Of a stretch of DNA of 64,000 nt, positions 50,157 through 61,283 are shown piece after piece (within the stretch, counting starts at the first letter, position 1; each line of letters begins with the position of its first letter). Both the position numbers and the translations under genes were made by a program. The notes beneath the pieces were generated by a model. It was not told where the DNA came from. It saw only the letters and a list, made by a program, of their open reading frames with translations, and searched no databases. The DNA comes from Eleginops maclovinus (Eukaryota; Chordata; Actinopteri; Perciformes; Eleginopidae). The stretch is taken from assembly GCF_036324505.1 (NCBI RefSeq), contig NC_086366.1:5034427-5098426 (forward strand), in the 5' to 3' direction.

Positions 50157-50595
50157 TGGGCCTTTTAATGTTTTTGGGGTTTTCCCTTCCCTGCAGGGTG
50201 TTATATGGGTTTCTGTGAGTGTAAACGGTCTGCAAAGGCTAAAATCCCAAAGTCACCTACCGGCCTATGCCTGAAAGCCTCCATTGGACTCGTTTGTTTA
50301 CATCTGGAACATAGTGACATCATACTTGCGGTTCTATGGGCCAGTGCTCCAACACATTGTACGTGATAGGCTAAGGGGCGGGACATCTCTAAGTGGTTGA
50401 CAACAGAGCCAGTCAGCTATCCATTCAGAGCAGATTGGCTCTGGTTTCAGACAGAGGGTGAAAAGAGGTGCTGCAGCACAGGCAGTATGATACAATTAAA
50501 CTGCTTTTTGAACATTAGAGCATGGAGACACGTCACAGTAGAGGCACTAAAAACGAATATGAACCTGAACTTTTGCATAATGTGTCCTCTTTAAG
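50157..50595 (-). mobile_element. Family A element, most complete copy
   Basis: This 439-bp minus-strand copy has both termini: GGGCCTTTTAATG on the left and GCATAATGTGTCCTCTTTAA on the right, rough inverted repeats of each other. Between them lie all family blocks, including TAGTGACATCA, GGGGCGGGACATCTCTAAGT, AGCTATCCATTCAGAGCAGA and GACAGAGGGTGAAAAGAGGT. No open frame of note, so it is non-autonomous. TIRs and uniform length across copies suggest a MITE-like DNA element; class is inferred only. Confidence 0.85.
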
Positions 50596-51687
50596 ACCTG
50601 CACTATAATATAATAATCCATACTTCTGCAAACAAAGGTCAGTTTACTTTTACAGGAAATTCAGGTCCTTCATAGCGGTAGATAACATAGTTGTGGAGTA
50701 AATCATTGCTTCTTCTTTCTGAATATTTGAATGTGGAGAAATGGAGAAAGTGTATGATATGATAATACTAATAATGATATAATTACCCACGACAGAAAGA
50801 GTTGTTTGTGCAGTGTTTATCCCTTAATGGGAACACTATCATCAGCACATTTCATTTAAGATAATTACCCGTCAGATATTAGCTTTTAAATCTGTTCTGC
50901 AATTTGGGAATGGTGGTGGTAAAGTGAGGAAGAACCTTTTTTATGGGGGGGGGGGGGAAATGCACAGAGAGAGACACGTACTGCACACCTTCCTCTTCTG
51001 CTCAGCACACAGATATGAAATATTGATACTTCACAGAACGTGAGAAGCTTATCATCAGCAGTAAATGTGAGTCCTTAAACACATGAAAGGAGAACGAGAA
51101 GTGTTATATTCCTCCTTTTTTCTTAGTTCCTGTGTGATACTCCGCTGAACCCTGGGCTCTGTGGAGTTCACAAGGTCATTGCCGAGTTTTACAACATCGC
51201 TGGCATAAAACGCAGAGGATTAATCACACTTTGACCTTCTTTCGACACATAGTAGCGACTGGTGAGCTTTGCACCGCATGTGAATAACAACAAACACAGA
51301 GTGGTAAATCATTACACCACGTCTAGCCCATGAAGTGCATTTAAAGCAGCGATCACAGCTTAACACTGACAGCTGTTAGCACTTTTCCTATGCTTGACTG
51401 TGTGTAAATATGCCCATGTGACCCTGCGTGTGTCTGTTCTGTTCAAACCAAGCAGAGCGCAGCAGCAGGTAGGGAGGACATTTCATTTAGAAATGATGCA
51501 GCAAACACTTGGTGTGTTATAAAGTTGTGCTTGTGTATTTTCCTCTTCATTCAAAACGCTGTTACTCCCCCATAGGGGTCCAACATCTGTGCTGTGCTTA
51601 TGGGGAATACTGCATAATGGGAACACTTAGATAGGCCACCTGCATATTATGAGCTGTGCAGTGGTTGCGTTGGTGATATAACAGATA

Positions 51688-51688
<1 letters not shown>
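50596..51688. other. Stretch without a recognised gene
   Basis: Nothing recognised; a G12 run lies at about 50946-50957. Confidence 0.4.

Positions 51689-51780
<92 letters not shown>
51689..51780. repeat. (AC)n microsatellite
   Basis: 46 pure AC units, ending exactly where a family B element starts. Confidence 0.97.
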
Positions 51781-51782
<2 letters not shown>

Positions 51783-51785
<3 letters not shown>

Positions 51786-52296
51786 GTGGTGCAGTGATGA
51801 GGCATTTTTGTAGGGCGACCCAGAAGGTAGCATTACCAGGACTCCCTTGATCAAAAGCTAATGGGAATTTTCCATTGGAATAGTGTGGAAAATAAGCTCT
51901 GTGGTAAACACTCGTTAATTTAACATTTGTGTTCTGTTCAGCAGGATAATCTTAACAAAATGAAACCACTTTGTTATTTTTTAAGCGTAATTGCAATTGG
52001 CAGAAGCTTCCCAAAACCACTGCTAAGCTAAAGGTGGCTAATGTTTAGCAGTCTTATTTAGTAGCTTGTTAGCAACTGCCATTTTTATCACACATACTGT
52101 AAAAGATTCAGACATTCACCAGTTGGGTACACAGTATACTGATGTTTTAACAAAATGTGAAAATCTAGTCATTTTGAATTAACCACAGATCTATGTACAG
52201 CTTACAAAAAATGAATTATTCAGAGACAAGGCAACTGGAGGTGGTAAAGTGCTAACTCATTCCAGGGAGTTTTGGACTCATTCCTGCACCCCAGTA
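51783..52296 (+). mobile_element. Family B element, full length
   Basis: Starts AGAGTGGTGCAGTGATGAGG and ends GGACTCATTCCTGCACCCC; the two ends are inverted repeats over about 14 bp. Inside are GCGACCCAGAAGGTAGCATT, AAATAAGCTCTGTGGTAAAC, TTTGTGTTCTGTTCAGCAGG, AATTGCAATTGGCAGAAGC and CATTCACCAGTTGGGTACAC. At 514 bp with no transposase frame it is non-autonomous, probably a MITE. Confidence 0.85.
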
Positions 52297-52400
52297 ATTG
52301 CTTTCTGACTTGGTCTCCAAGGAGGTTAAATGACCTCATCAACATGGACAGTTCATTGTTATATTGACATTTACAAAATACTGTGTGGGTGATGCCGTGA

Positions 52401-52560
52401 GATAAGATAAGATAAGATAAGATAAGATAAGAGGTAGTTTATCAATCCCACAAATTGTTGCATTGCAGCAGCATAAAACAAAACTACACATTGCCGATAA
52501 TTAGAAATGAAAAGAGTAGAAATACACAATTCTAAAAATATATAAACATCTCAAAATACA
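52401..52560 (+). repeat. (GATAA)n and adjoining retroelement-type tail
   Basis: Six tandem GATAA units (52401-52432) followed by GTTTATCAATCCCACAAATT and GCATTGCAGCAGCATAAAAC. I recognise this combination from general familiarity as the 3' end of a widespread fish retroelement; its class cannot be fixed from this fragment. Confidence 0.6.
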
Positions 52561-53311
52561 AAATAGGAATACACCAGCCTTAGAGAGTAAACATGAATAT
52601 ATACAGCTGAGTGCAAGAAGTGGAATATTCAATTAAATGTAAAGTTATAAGTATAAGAGAAACTATGGCACAAATCAGATCCCATAATCACATCAGTCAT
52701 TATTCGAATGTTTGATATGTAAGGATTTCCTCTACACTTTCTTCTCGCCTCCCTACAGACCGCTAACAAGCTCTCATTTTCACATAAAAGTCCAAGACAG
52801 CGGGTTAATTACAGCTAGTGTTGTCTGAGTATCGAGTAGCATGTTTGCCTGGACTGTAATTACATCCCCTCCCCATTAGGCTACCATCAAAACATAGATG
52901 CTTGTTAAGGACACAGACCTACATTTAAGGAAACAACTCGCTAATTGCAGATTCCTTGGATCTTGATCACTAGGGTTACGTTTGAGGGGAAGGTACTACA
53001 ACACCAGAGTGTTTATTGGAAACAGAACGATGTGGTGATTGGTCCACTGACGTTTTGTTAAGCAAATGCATTCATGTGAGTAGGAGACACACAAAGTACA
53101 GAGAACACGGTGGAATCAGCAGATTGTTGTTTTTTTTAGCTCTAATTAACGAGGCCTGACGATGCTACAGGGTCTCTGAGCAGTGGTGCCTTTTCATGAT
53201 CACGATGTAACAGTTAAGTGACACCAAATGTTTGACAAACAGAGTGGGCTGGTGGTTGGAAAAGCTTTGGATGCAACAGACTACACTGTGGTGGAAACAT
53301 CTTGAAAACGT
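52561..53311. other. Stretch without a recognised gene
   Basis: Nothing recognised. Confidence 0.4.
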
Positions 53312-53447
53312 AATGTGGGGGGAGTGTTTGGGAGAGAAACACCCTCTGAAGGAAACAAAGGGATGTTTTACCCTTTGGAGACAGTTAACATTCACCAAGC
53401 CTATGTATCACTACAGGAACCCCCACAAGCATGATAGGGCTTTTATA
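53312..53447 (+). mobile_element. Family A fragment, 3' end
   Basis: Has GGGGGGAGTGTTTGGGAGAG, ACCCTCTGAAGGAAACAAAG, the CACTACAGGAA block and the terminus AAGCATGATAGGGCTTTTA, all in family order. Confidence 0.7.
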
Positions 53448-55273
53448 AGCTTTTCTACAGAAAAAGAGTCAGTACAGAGAACATGCTCACAGCAAGAGTC
53501 TGCAAAGTCTGAATGAAGAGAGCTTATGTTGAGTCTGGTTTACGTTGAGCCTTTTGAAACACCTGCGTCCTTCAGACTGCCAACTCAGAGCAAGAAACAA
53601 CTCCCTATCTGGCATTAAAGAGCAGAAAGTACATTAAAAAGTGTGTGTTATGTTGGTAAGAATGACTGCTTTAACACCCTCATGCGACACTTCATGAAGC
53701 ACAATCTACAGTAACTACAAAATCAAATCTCAGTTAGTCTGTCAATCAGGTCAAAAGACAATACGATGTTTACTAATTAGTCCCAAAACAGAAGGAAAAT
53801 GGCAAAAATAAATGGCAGCGAAAAATTTTACAGACAAATAATGAGTTAACAAAGGTCACCTATCATCTAAATTAAAACTTAATGTGGCTTATCATCTACG
53901 TCTGTACAGTTGAATGGCTTAATTCCACCGTATTTACTCTGCATCATGTGTGCATTTAACGACCAAAGCTAGCTAGCTAAGAGCAAACAGTAAGGGTTGA
54001 AACGATGTCCATTTATAACCGTATGAAAAAGAGAGTGCAGAGACAGCATGAACAAATGGATTCCACTCAATAACTATAATTATTCTAAATGAAATCAGTA
54101 ATTTTACACTCCACACAGCAGCTACCCAATAACACTCAACAAATCTTTAACTTCTGAGACAAATTGACACCAATAATTAGAAGGGGTGCTAGAAGGGGGA
54201 TTAATGCGCACTTTAACAATTCAAGGGTAAAAAATACTGATTTGCGGCAACAAATTATTACAAAACCTACTCTAATAATACATGACCGACAAGCAGAGAG
54301 AGAGTTTCCACATCTGGGTAAAAGCGTGGTTATCATTTGTACCAGTCCGTGGAAGGGTTTGATGGATAAATGTAGAAGTGCAACAACTTTTTGTGTTTAC
54401 AGCATGGCCTCCTTTCTCAAGCATTATATAAGAGTGCAGTATACCTGAGCGAACATATGGTTAAATATGAATAGTTTACTGTAGAGAATACTAGCCAGCC
54501 AAGGCCAGATAATAATCAATATGAACTTGTAACTTTTATTTAAGTTGAGAGTGTCTTGTGTGATTCGAGAGTTACAGAAACGTTATTTAGATGTTAGAAA
54601 GTTGAAATTCGTCATAAAAACAGAACAATAAATATTGATAGCAGTTCATTCTAGTCTAAATAATACCAGTAAAGAACGTGTTGGTGGTACTAAAACGTTC
54701 CTGTCAATCGTGTGATTACATCAGGCCCAAACTTTTACCCATTGACTTACACAGTTATTATATTGACTGTTGTAATTTGAGAGTTACAAAATGGTAATTT
54801 AGAGGATAAAAACATTGCAAAAGTAACAAAATCCCCCAAAATAGTGAAATAAATATGCAGAGCAGCACATGCAGTTTGAGTCTAAATGATCTCAGAGAAC
54901 AAAGTACTCTGATATCAGGTAAACAATACAGTTCTTTGTCTTAGTGGCCAAACAGTGGTACTACAACGTCTGTGTCAATCATGTGACCTAATTTGGCCCA
55001 ACAATATTTTTAGTAAATGGGCTGGATAGGAAACACCATAAACAGTTTGTATTTACCTTGAGTGTGTTTTTTGTGTGATTCAATGGTAAAAAAAAAGATC
55101 ATTAAGATGTTAAAAACATTGCAAGAGTCGACAAAACAAATCCATAGCAGCACGTGTGCTTTAGGTCCCAATGATACCAGTATAGAAAGTCTTGTTTTCT
55201 GATTTCAGGTAAACAATCCAGGTATTGATTCACTTGCATATTGGCGAGGATTCCCACATGCTCACAAACAGAA

Positions 55274-55366
<93 letters not shown>

Positions 55367-57403
55367 AACACACATACATAATCTTGGTTGGTTGGCAGCT
55401 CTCAATGTTGAGTGCCTAGTCTTAAAGTGACTGGATCGATACGGGGGAGTGAATTGCCAATTTCAGTTTGTTCTATTGAAATCGGCTTGCACTGCATTCT
55501 GGAGGGAGAGCACCTGAAATTGGCAGTGGCAGAGTGGAATTGGATTTGTAGGGAGAGAAAGGAGTGAGCAGAATGACCAGAGACGGACTTGGACGCTTGT
55601 AGCCCCGTGCACGTTCAAAAGCAAACAATTGCTACTGACGTTCCTACAGTCGTTGTAGGTTTCTTAGCCAAATTATGATTACAGATATGAAAGCCCTTTG
55701 TCTTTTAGCGTCTCATTTACATGGACATACTCACACACACACACACTCGGAGCTCATCTTGGCGTCTTCAATCGTCTATGGCAATCAAGCTGTTTGTTGG
55801 AAGAGCAGATAATTGGGTCCCTAGATAGTGAATAGCTCATTTAGCTGATCCTCTGCATTTTATTTAGTGGAATGACATATACTGATGACATCACCAAACC
55901 AAAGAGTGTATCTGGATGTCTGGCCAAAGAGAACATGCACCATTTATACCAGAGCTTTACATTCCTTTCTATCCAGAAAATGTATTTCACAGACAGTGTG
56001 GAGTTTCATAAGTTCGGACTTTGATGGCTTCATAGAGCATCTCTTTGGGGCACTTTGAGTATCTAACTTTACTCTCATGACAACTTGTTCATAAGCCAAT
56101 TCCTGGCAAAAATATAGAGCCTGTTTCCCATCAAATGTGATGTTTGACTAGGGAACTGAAACTTGCCATTTTATAAAACTGCTTAAATCATAAGGTCCTA
56201 AAAATGCTCTTAAAACTAAATCCAGTGTTATTTCCTCGCTCCGACGGAGTCCATAGGAAGGAAAGCAATACTATGCATGCTTTATGGGCTCAATCTGGAA
56301 AATCTGGGTATTTTTGTACTTTGGTTTCATGCGCCACTGAGCAACTTTCCCAGGAATGAACGCAGACGTGCCTCCAACGCTGTATCCAGTTGTCTTCACA
56401 CATCCATGTTCCCAACGTCTTCCACATGTGTAAAGGCCAGAGAGGAGGCTAGCATTGTTGATCTTTACGGCTGACTTGCTACGTAATGATGATTGTGGCA
56501 TTGGGTTAATGTCACAGCAGAGGCAGCAGTTATCTGTCTTCACCCCAGAAAGCCTTTGAGGCATTGTTACAAGACAAAGATGGTGTAAAAATGCCAGAAG
56601 AAGAATAACCTATGCACTTTGCAGTTAAGCTATTGTAAGCTAACACCTGTCCATAATAAAACTCCTGCATGAGAATTGATTGACAAGTGGGACAAAGGTT
56701 TAACCACCTCTTACTCACGCCACTCCTTCACAGATAGAGATCGGTCAGTGGTTAAACTGATAGGGTTTCAAAAATATGCAAAGGTCCGATACTCCTTGTG
56801 TTTGATCTTGTGGTCAGTGGGCTGCAGCTGTTTTTTCCTTGGTGCTTTAATGGTAAAGAACAATCACTATCTTAACCTATCATTACGTCAATGTCAGAGT
56901 AAATAGACCAGGAATGTTTGCATACAATCTGACGGTAAATCACTCTTTCCATGAACCGCCTACTGACAGTTGGAAGGAGTAATGATTATGTGTCCATACT
57001 CGAGAAACGAATGCATTTACACATTTGCAACATCTGCCCAGCATGCCTCTCAACATCACTTAGCATATGAACCCCACTGATGAACGTGTGAGGGTACCAT
57101 GCCTGATGCCCGCCACATATAACGATAGACCTGGGGAAACCAGTATCATGAAAACAAAAAATGATTTGGATTGATTACTAATATATTATAAGTAATATTG
57201 TATGGATATTTCAAGGTTTTTCATTAAATATATAAAATATAAACAAAATAATATATAAAAATATAAACATATAAAAATACACACATAAAATACAAAAAAT
57301 AATTCTAGGCTTTGATAAAATTGGATTGATTTGCAATATATTGTAAAGATTCTAATGTTTCTAAAGCTTGTTTTACTGAAAAACACTGACATAAATACTG
57401 CCA

Positions 57404-57405
<2 letters not shown>
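53448..57405. other. Intergenic stretch, no recognised gene
   Basis: About 4 kb of ordinary AT-rich sequence, broken by a CA array at 55279-55364. Two loosely similar stretches at about 54540-54720 and 54760-54980 share GAGAGTTACA-AA, TGTCAATCRTGTGA and AYCAGGTAAACAATMCAG-like phrases, with a third around 55050-55220, suggesting an old local duplication. No gene recognised. Confidence 0.4.
55279..55364. repeat. (CA)n microsatellite
   Basis: About 42 CA units with one AA interruption near 55312. Confidence 0.96.
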
Positions 57406-57468
<63 letters not shown>

Positions 57469-57509
57469 GTGTGTGTGTGTGAGACACACACACACACACA
57501 CACACACAC
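57406..57509. repeat. Opposed (TG)n and (AC)n arrays
   Basis: TG units from 57406 to 57480, with one GC interruption, are followed after GAG by AC units to 57509. The two arrays are reverse complements on one strand, so about 26 bp on each side could pair as a hairpin. Confidence 0.95.
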
Positions 57510-58938
57510 TGAAGGAGAGGTGAGCCCAACAATACTTCCCGTACATAAGGCGCTATCGCACTTGAACTCAGAAGCACTTTGCCCTGAACTGTGGTGAGAG
57601 CCAAGGTAAGGCTGCAGCTGCAAACAACCTACCTGTTGAAATTGAAATAAAACCAATTTGGTATTAGAGTTTAAAGATGTGTTCATGATACAAGACGAAT
57701 GTGATGCTAATGGGATTCTGTTGTAATAGCTTTAAAGTTAATGCATTATTGTTGTGAAAAGTTAAAAATCTATTGTATTCAGAAAAAAAAATCCTAGACT
57801 TAAACTTTCGTCCTACTTCCTATAGCTTGCAGATGTTTGTATTATGCAGCTCTAACTGCATTACTGTTGACAGATTGTGACCAAGTTTGTTAACGATAAT
57901 GTCGGTTATGTATAGCACTTTGCTTGCAGAGTAAATAACCCGCTGGTAATTGCAGTGTAGCCCTGAGGAGCAGATGTCTAAAGAAGGGCTTTGAATACTG
58001 ATGCGTGGACAGACTTTGTTATTCAGAAGTCCCCTGCACTGATCCAAGTTCCTCTATGCCGGTGTTGAACCTAATTGCAGGTGACAAACCTCCTCTTGGG
58101 CTGACATTAACTTTTAGAGAGACATGTCTCAACGTATCTAAATGCGCTCAGCGAAAGTTCAGATGAAATATCAGATACCATTTTAAACCGCCTGCACTCG
58201 TGGGAACCTCAACAGTTCAGCCATAAAGTGCCTGGGTGTTTTTAAAGTGTGTGTGCAAGTGCCCATATCAGAATCTCTGTGTGTCTGGAGAACTAAAATG
58301 ATATGCCGTTATGGATATAAGCTATTTTTAGGCTCTTAGTGCAAGCTAAATGGAGAAAGAGAGAGGCCAAAAAGGTTTGTGGATGTGTTTGCTCAGTGTT
58401 ACATTTGCAGGTGATTCTCCGGGCTTCTTTATGGTGTGCAGGGGGGCATGCACACGTTTGACTCTCCATCTCTCTCTTTGCCCTCGCCTGCTCTTCACAG
58501 CACATTTACCAGGATGGCTATAAGCCTCTCCTTCACCCAAATAGACACACACATGAAGACATTCACCTTGTTTTTGTCTCCAAGAGTACATTGGAGCGAA
58601 GCCTAATTGCTTGAGTGATATGAGCGGTGCCTTTGCAAAGACTGGCCTGGTAGTTCTGTACGACTCCCTGTTTCTCTTTCTGAACAGTCTTGCTATTTTT
58701 CTAGTTTATTTTTTAACTTCAGAAAGACTTCTCTGAGTCCAAGGTTAACACAAGGAAAATATGTCTGTTTACTATAGTTTGGTGCGTGTGTATCTAGCCA
58801 ATGGGCCTAATTAAGCGGGGACGTTTTCTGAGACCTTTGAGACCTTGCCTTAAGTAAACCGGGTGTCATTATGGGGTGTTAATGATGTTGGCCTTTGTAA
58901 TCACTCTCTCTGTTTATGTGTGTGTTTGTGTGTGTCAG
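57510..58938. other. Upstream flank of si, no recognised coding exon
   Basis: A noncoding first exon and promoter of si should lie here or further left, because the start codon follows directly on a splice acceptor. I could not place them. Nothing else recognised. Confidence 0.4.
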
Positions 58939-59062
58939 ATGGGGAGAAGGCGGTTCTCTGGTTTGGAGGTGACATTAATGGTCATGTTTTCACTTGTGAG
59001 TGTGGCAGCCATCGCTCTCATAATTCTGTTCTTCACCGGAGAAGGTGGATTCGTTAAAGATG
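58939..59062 (+). CDS. si: si first coding exon
   Basis: The ATG follows immediately on an acceptor (TGTGTTTGTGTGTGTCAG), so the leader must come from an upstream exon. It encodes 41 codons plus one base: cytosolic tail, anchor and stalk start. The donor is GATG-GTAGGT (phase 1). Confidence 0.88.
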
Positions 59063-61223
59063 GTAGGTGACCGTGCAAACGCATACTTAACCAAAATAAA
59101 GGTGGGAAGTAAATCTTCATTAAACTTGACCACATTTTTCTGAAGCTGCTAAAGAGGCCCTCTTAGGCTTTTGGGGGGTTCCCCTTTCATGTAGTTTGTT
59201 TTAAGGGTATTTGTGCATGAAAAGGGTCTGCAAAGGCTAAAATCCCGAAGTTCCCTCAAGAGGGAGTTTCTCTAAGTGGGGTACAACTGTAAGCAGATGA
59301 CCAATCATAACAAAGCTGGTCAGCTAACCAATCAGAGCACACTGGGCTCTAGTTTGAACATTAAAGCATGTAAACATGTCGCAGTAGAGGCACAAACTAC
59401 AAACATTAACGTGGAAATGAGCAAAAGCGTTGTAAAGCGAGCAAGCCTGTTAGGGTCCTTTAGCATCATTTGAACATTTTTATCCACCTTGATATTCCCA
59501 GGTAACTATCATTGAAAACTGAAAAATAAATAACTATAATATAAAGTATAAATCTCATATTAGTATGCAGTCTATTCACTGGTGTAAGATTGGGCTTTCA
59601 CTGTAATTTTCAGTTTTAAGTATACATTTCCTCTTTTGGCAGAATCTACTGAAGCATTCATCCCTCAGTGTCCTAACATTCCTCTGGCTGAAAGAGTAGA
59701 CTGCTTCCCTGATGCTGGAGCCTCCAAGGTATGAGTCTCTATTTTTTCACATTAATGTTTATCAAGGTTATTTCCAGGACCTTCAACCAGATGTGCTGCA
59801 GGAATGAGACCTCAACCAGGAAATTAGTTAGCATTGCATCTTTCGTTTCGAAGGCTGGTTTTTGGGGATATATACCTGGAATAAGATCTGGGGTTAGCAC
59901 AAGCTAACGAGATTTTCACGTTTTGTAATTGGACATAAAATAGGTCAATAAATACCCCACTAATAAATGTTTGAAGCTTTTACATTTCTTAAAACGGTGG
60001 TTGCTAAAAAAAAAGTGAAAAAAAGCCTTTATGATAGCGGCAGTGACGTGAAGTCGTATGACCAGGATTTAAGTTGTTTATAGATTAGAGCAATGCTACG
60101 TCACTGTCTTGCGAAATGATTGCCCCTCCAGTAAAACAACGAATTGGCGCCAAGCCGAAAATATGTTTTATCATGTCTTAAAGCTGCTGTGTCCTGGAGG
60201 CACGCCAAATAAAAACAATATCCAAAGTTCAGAGGACAGTTTACTGCAGTTGTAACACTTCATGATAGCAGAATTATGATGCTAATGAGGCTAACATCAA
60301 TCTCCAAAGTAAACAGTTGTAAAGTCAAAAGTCAAATTAGTGACTGTAGATTGCTGCAATACAATATAAAACAATGACAAGACAAGAAATTCCAGTTTCA
60401 ATGTTAGCCTGTTGCCTTCAGGACATCTATCCCTTATTGCTTTTGTCAGGGTTTGGGGAAATAGGACCCAAGTGCAGCAACAAAGGGAGGCAGGTATGGG
60501 TACAAACAAAAGGCGAGCTTTATTCCAAAGCTGTTTTACAAAAATACAAAGTTAGGAAAAATCCAGGACATGAAAAACACTTGACTTGAACGCATGAAGA
60601 CGATAGGGAAATCCAAGACATGAAAAACGCTTGACTTGATACATGAAAGACGACAACGAACTGACAGAGAACACAAGGGAAAGCAGGACTAAATACAAAG
60701 ACACTAATCACGACACGAGCCACAGCTGGGGAGGGGAGGCAGAAACACGAGGGCAACAGGTGACAACAATCAGGGGCGGGGCAGACGCTGACAATGGCGG
60801 GAAAACACACAAAGACAGAGAGTAACAGGGCCTGCAATGAGAAACAAGGTAAGTACAAAATAAAACAGGAAATGGAAAACGAGACACAACATGAAACACA
60901 GGGGCTTGACTAGACATGACATGACGTGAATACATGAACACCTCACTTGGTATGACATAAATAGTAGATTAAACATGAAATGACAGACATGATGAATAAA
61001 CATAACTAACAGATTTGACGAGACATAACAGCTTTCAATGTAACTACAGTATATATCGACGCCGGTCATCGATCTCCAACGACATTGTTTCATTGTTTGC
61101 TTCCAAAAAATGCTCCACTCTACAGATAGGAGATTCCATATTACAACTCAATTCTTACTCACAATTGAAATAGTAGTATGCTTTTGGCTACCTTGGTGAT
61201 AATAGTTATTAGAACAGGGACAG

Positions 61224-61283
<60 letters not shown>

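Noticed and set aside
60520..60858. 112-codon minus-strand frame in si intron
   Set aside because: It lies wholly inside the family E repeat, and the Cys/Phe-rich product has no known family.
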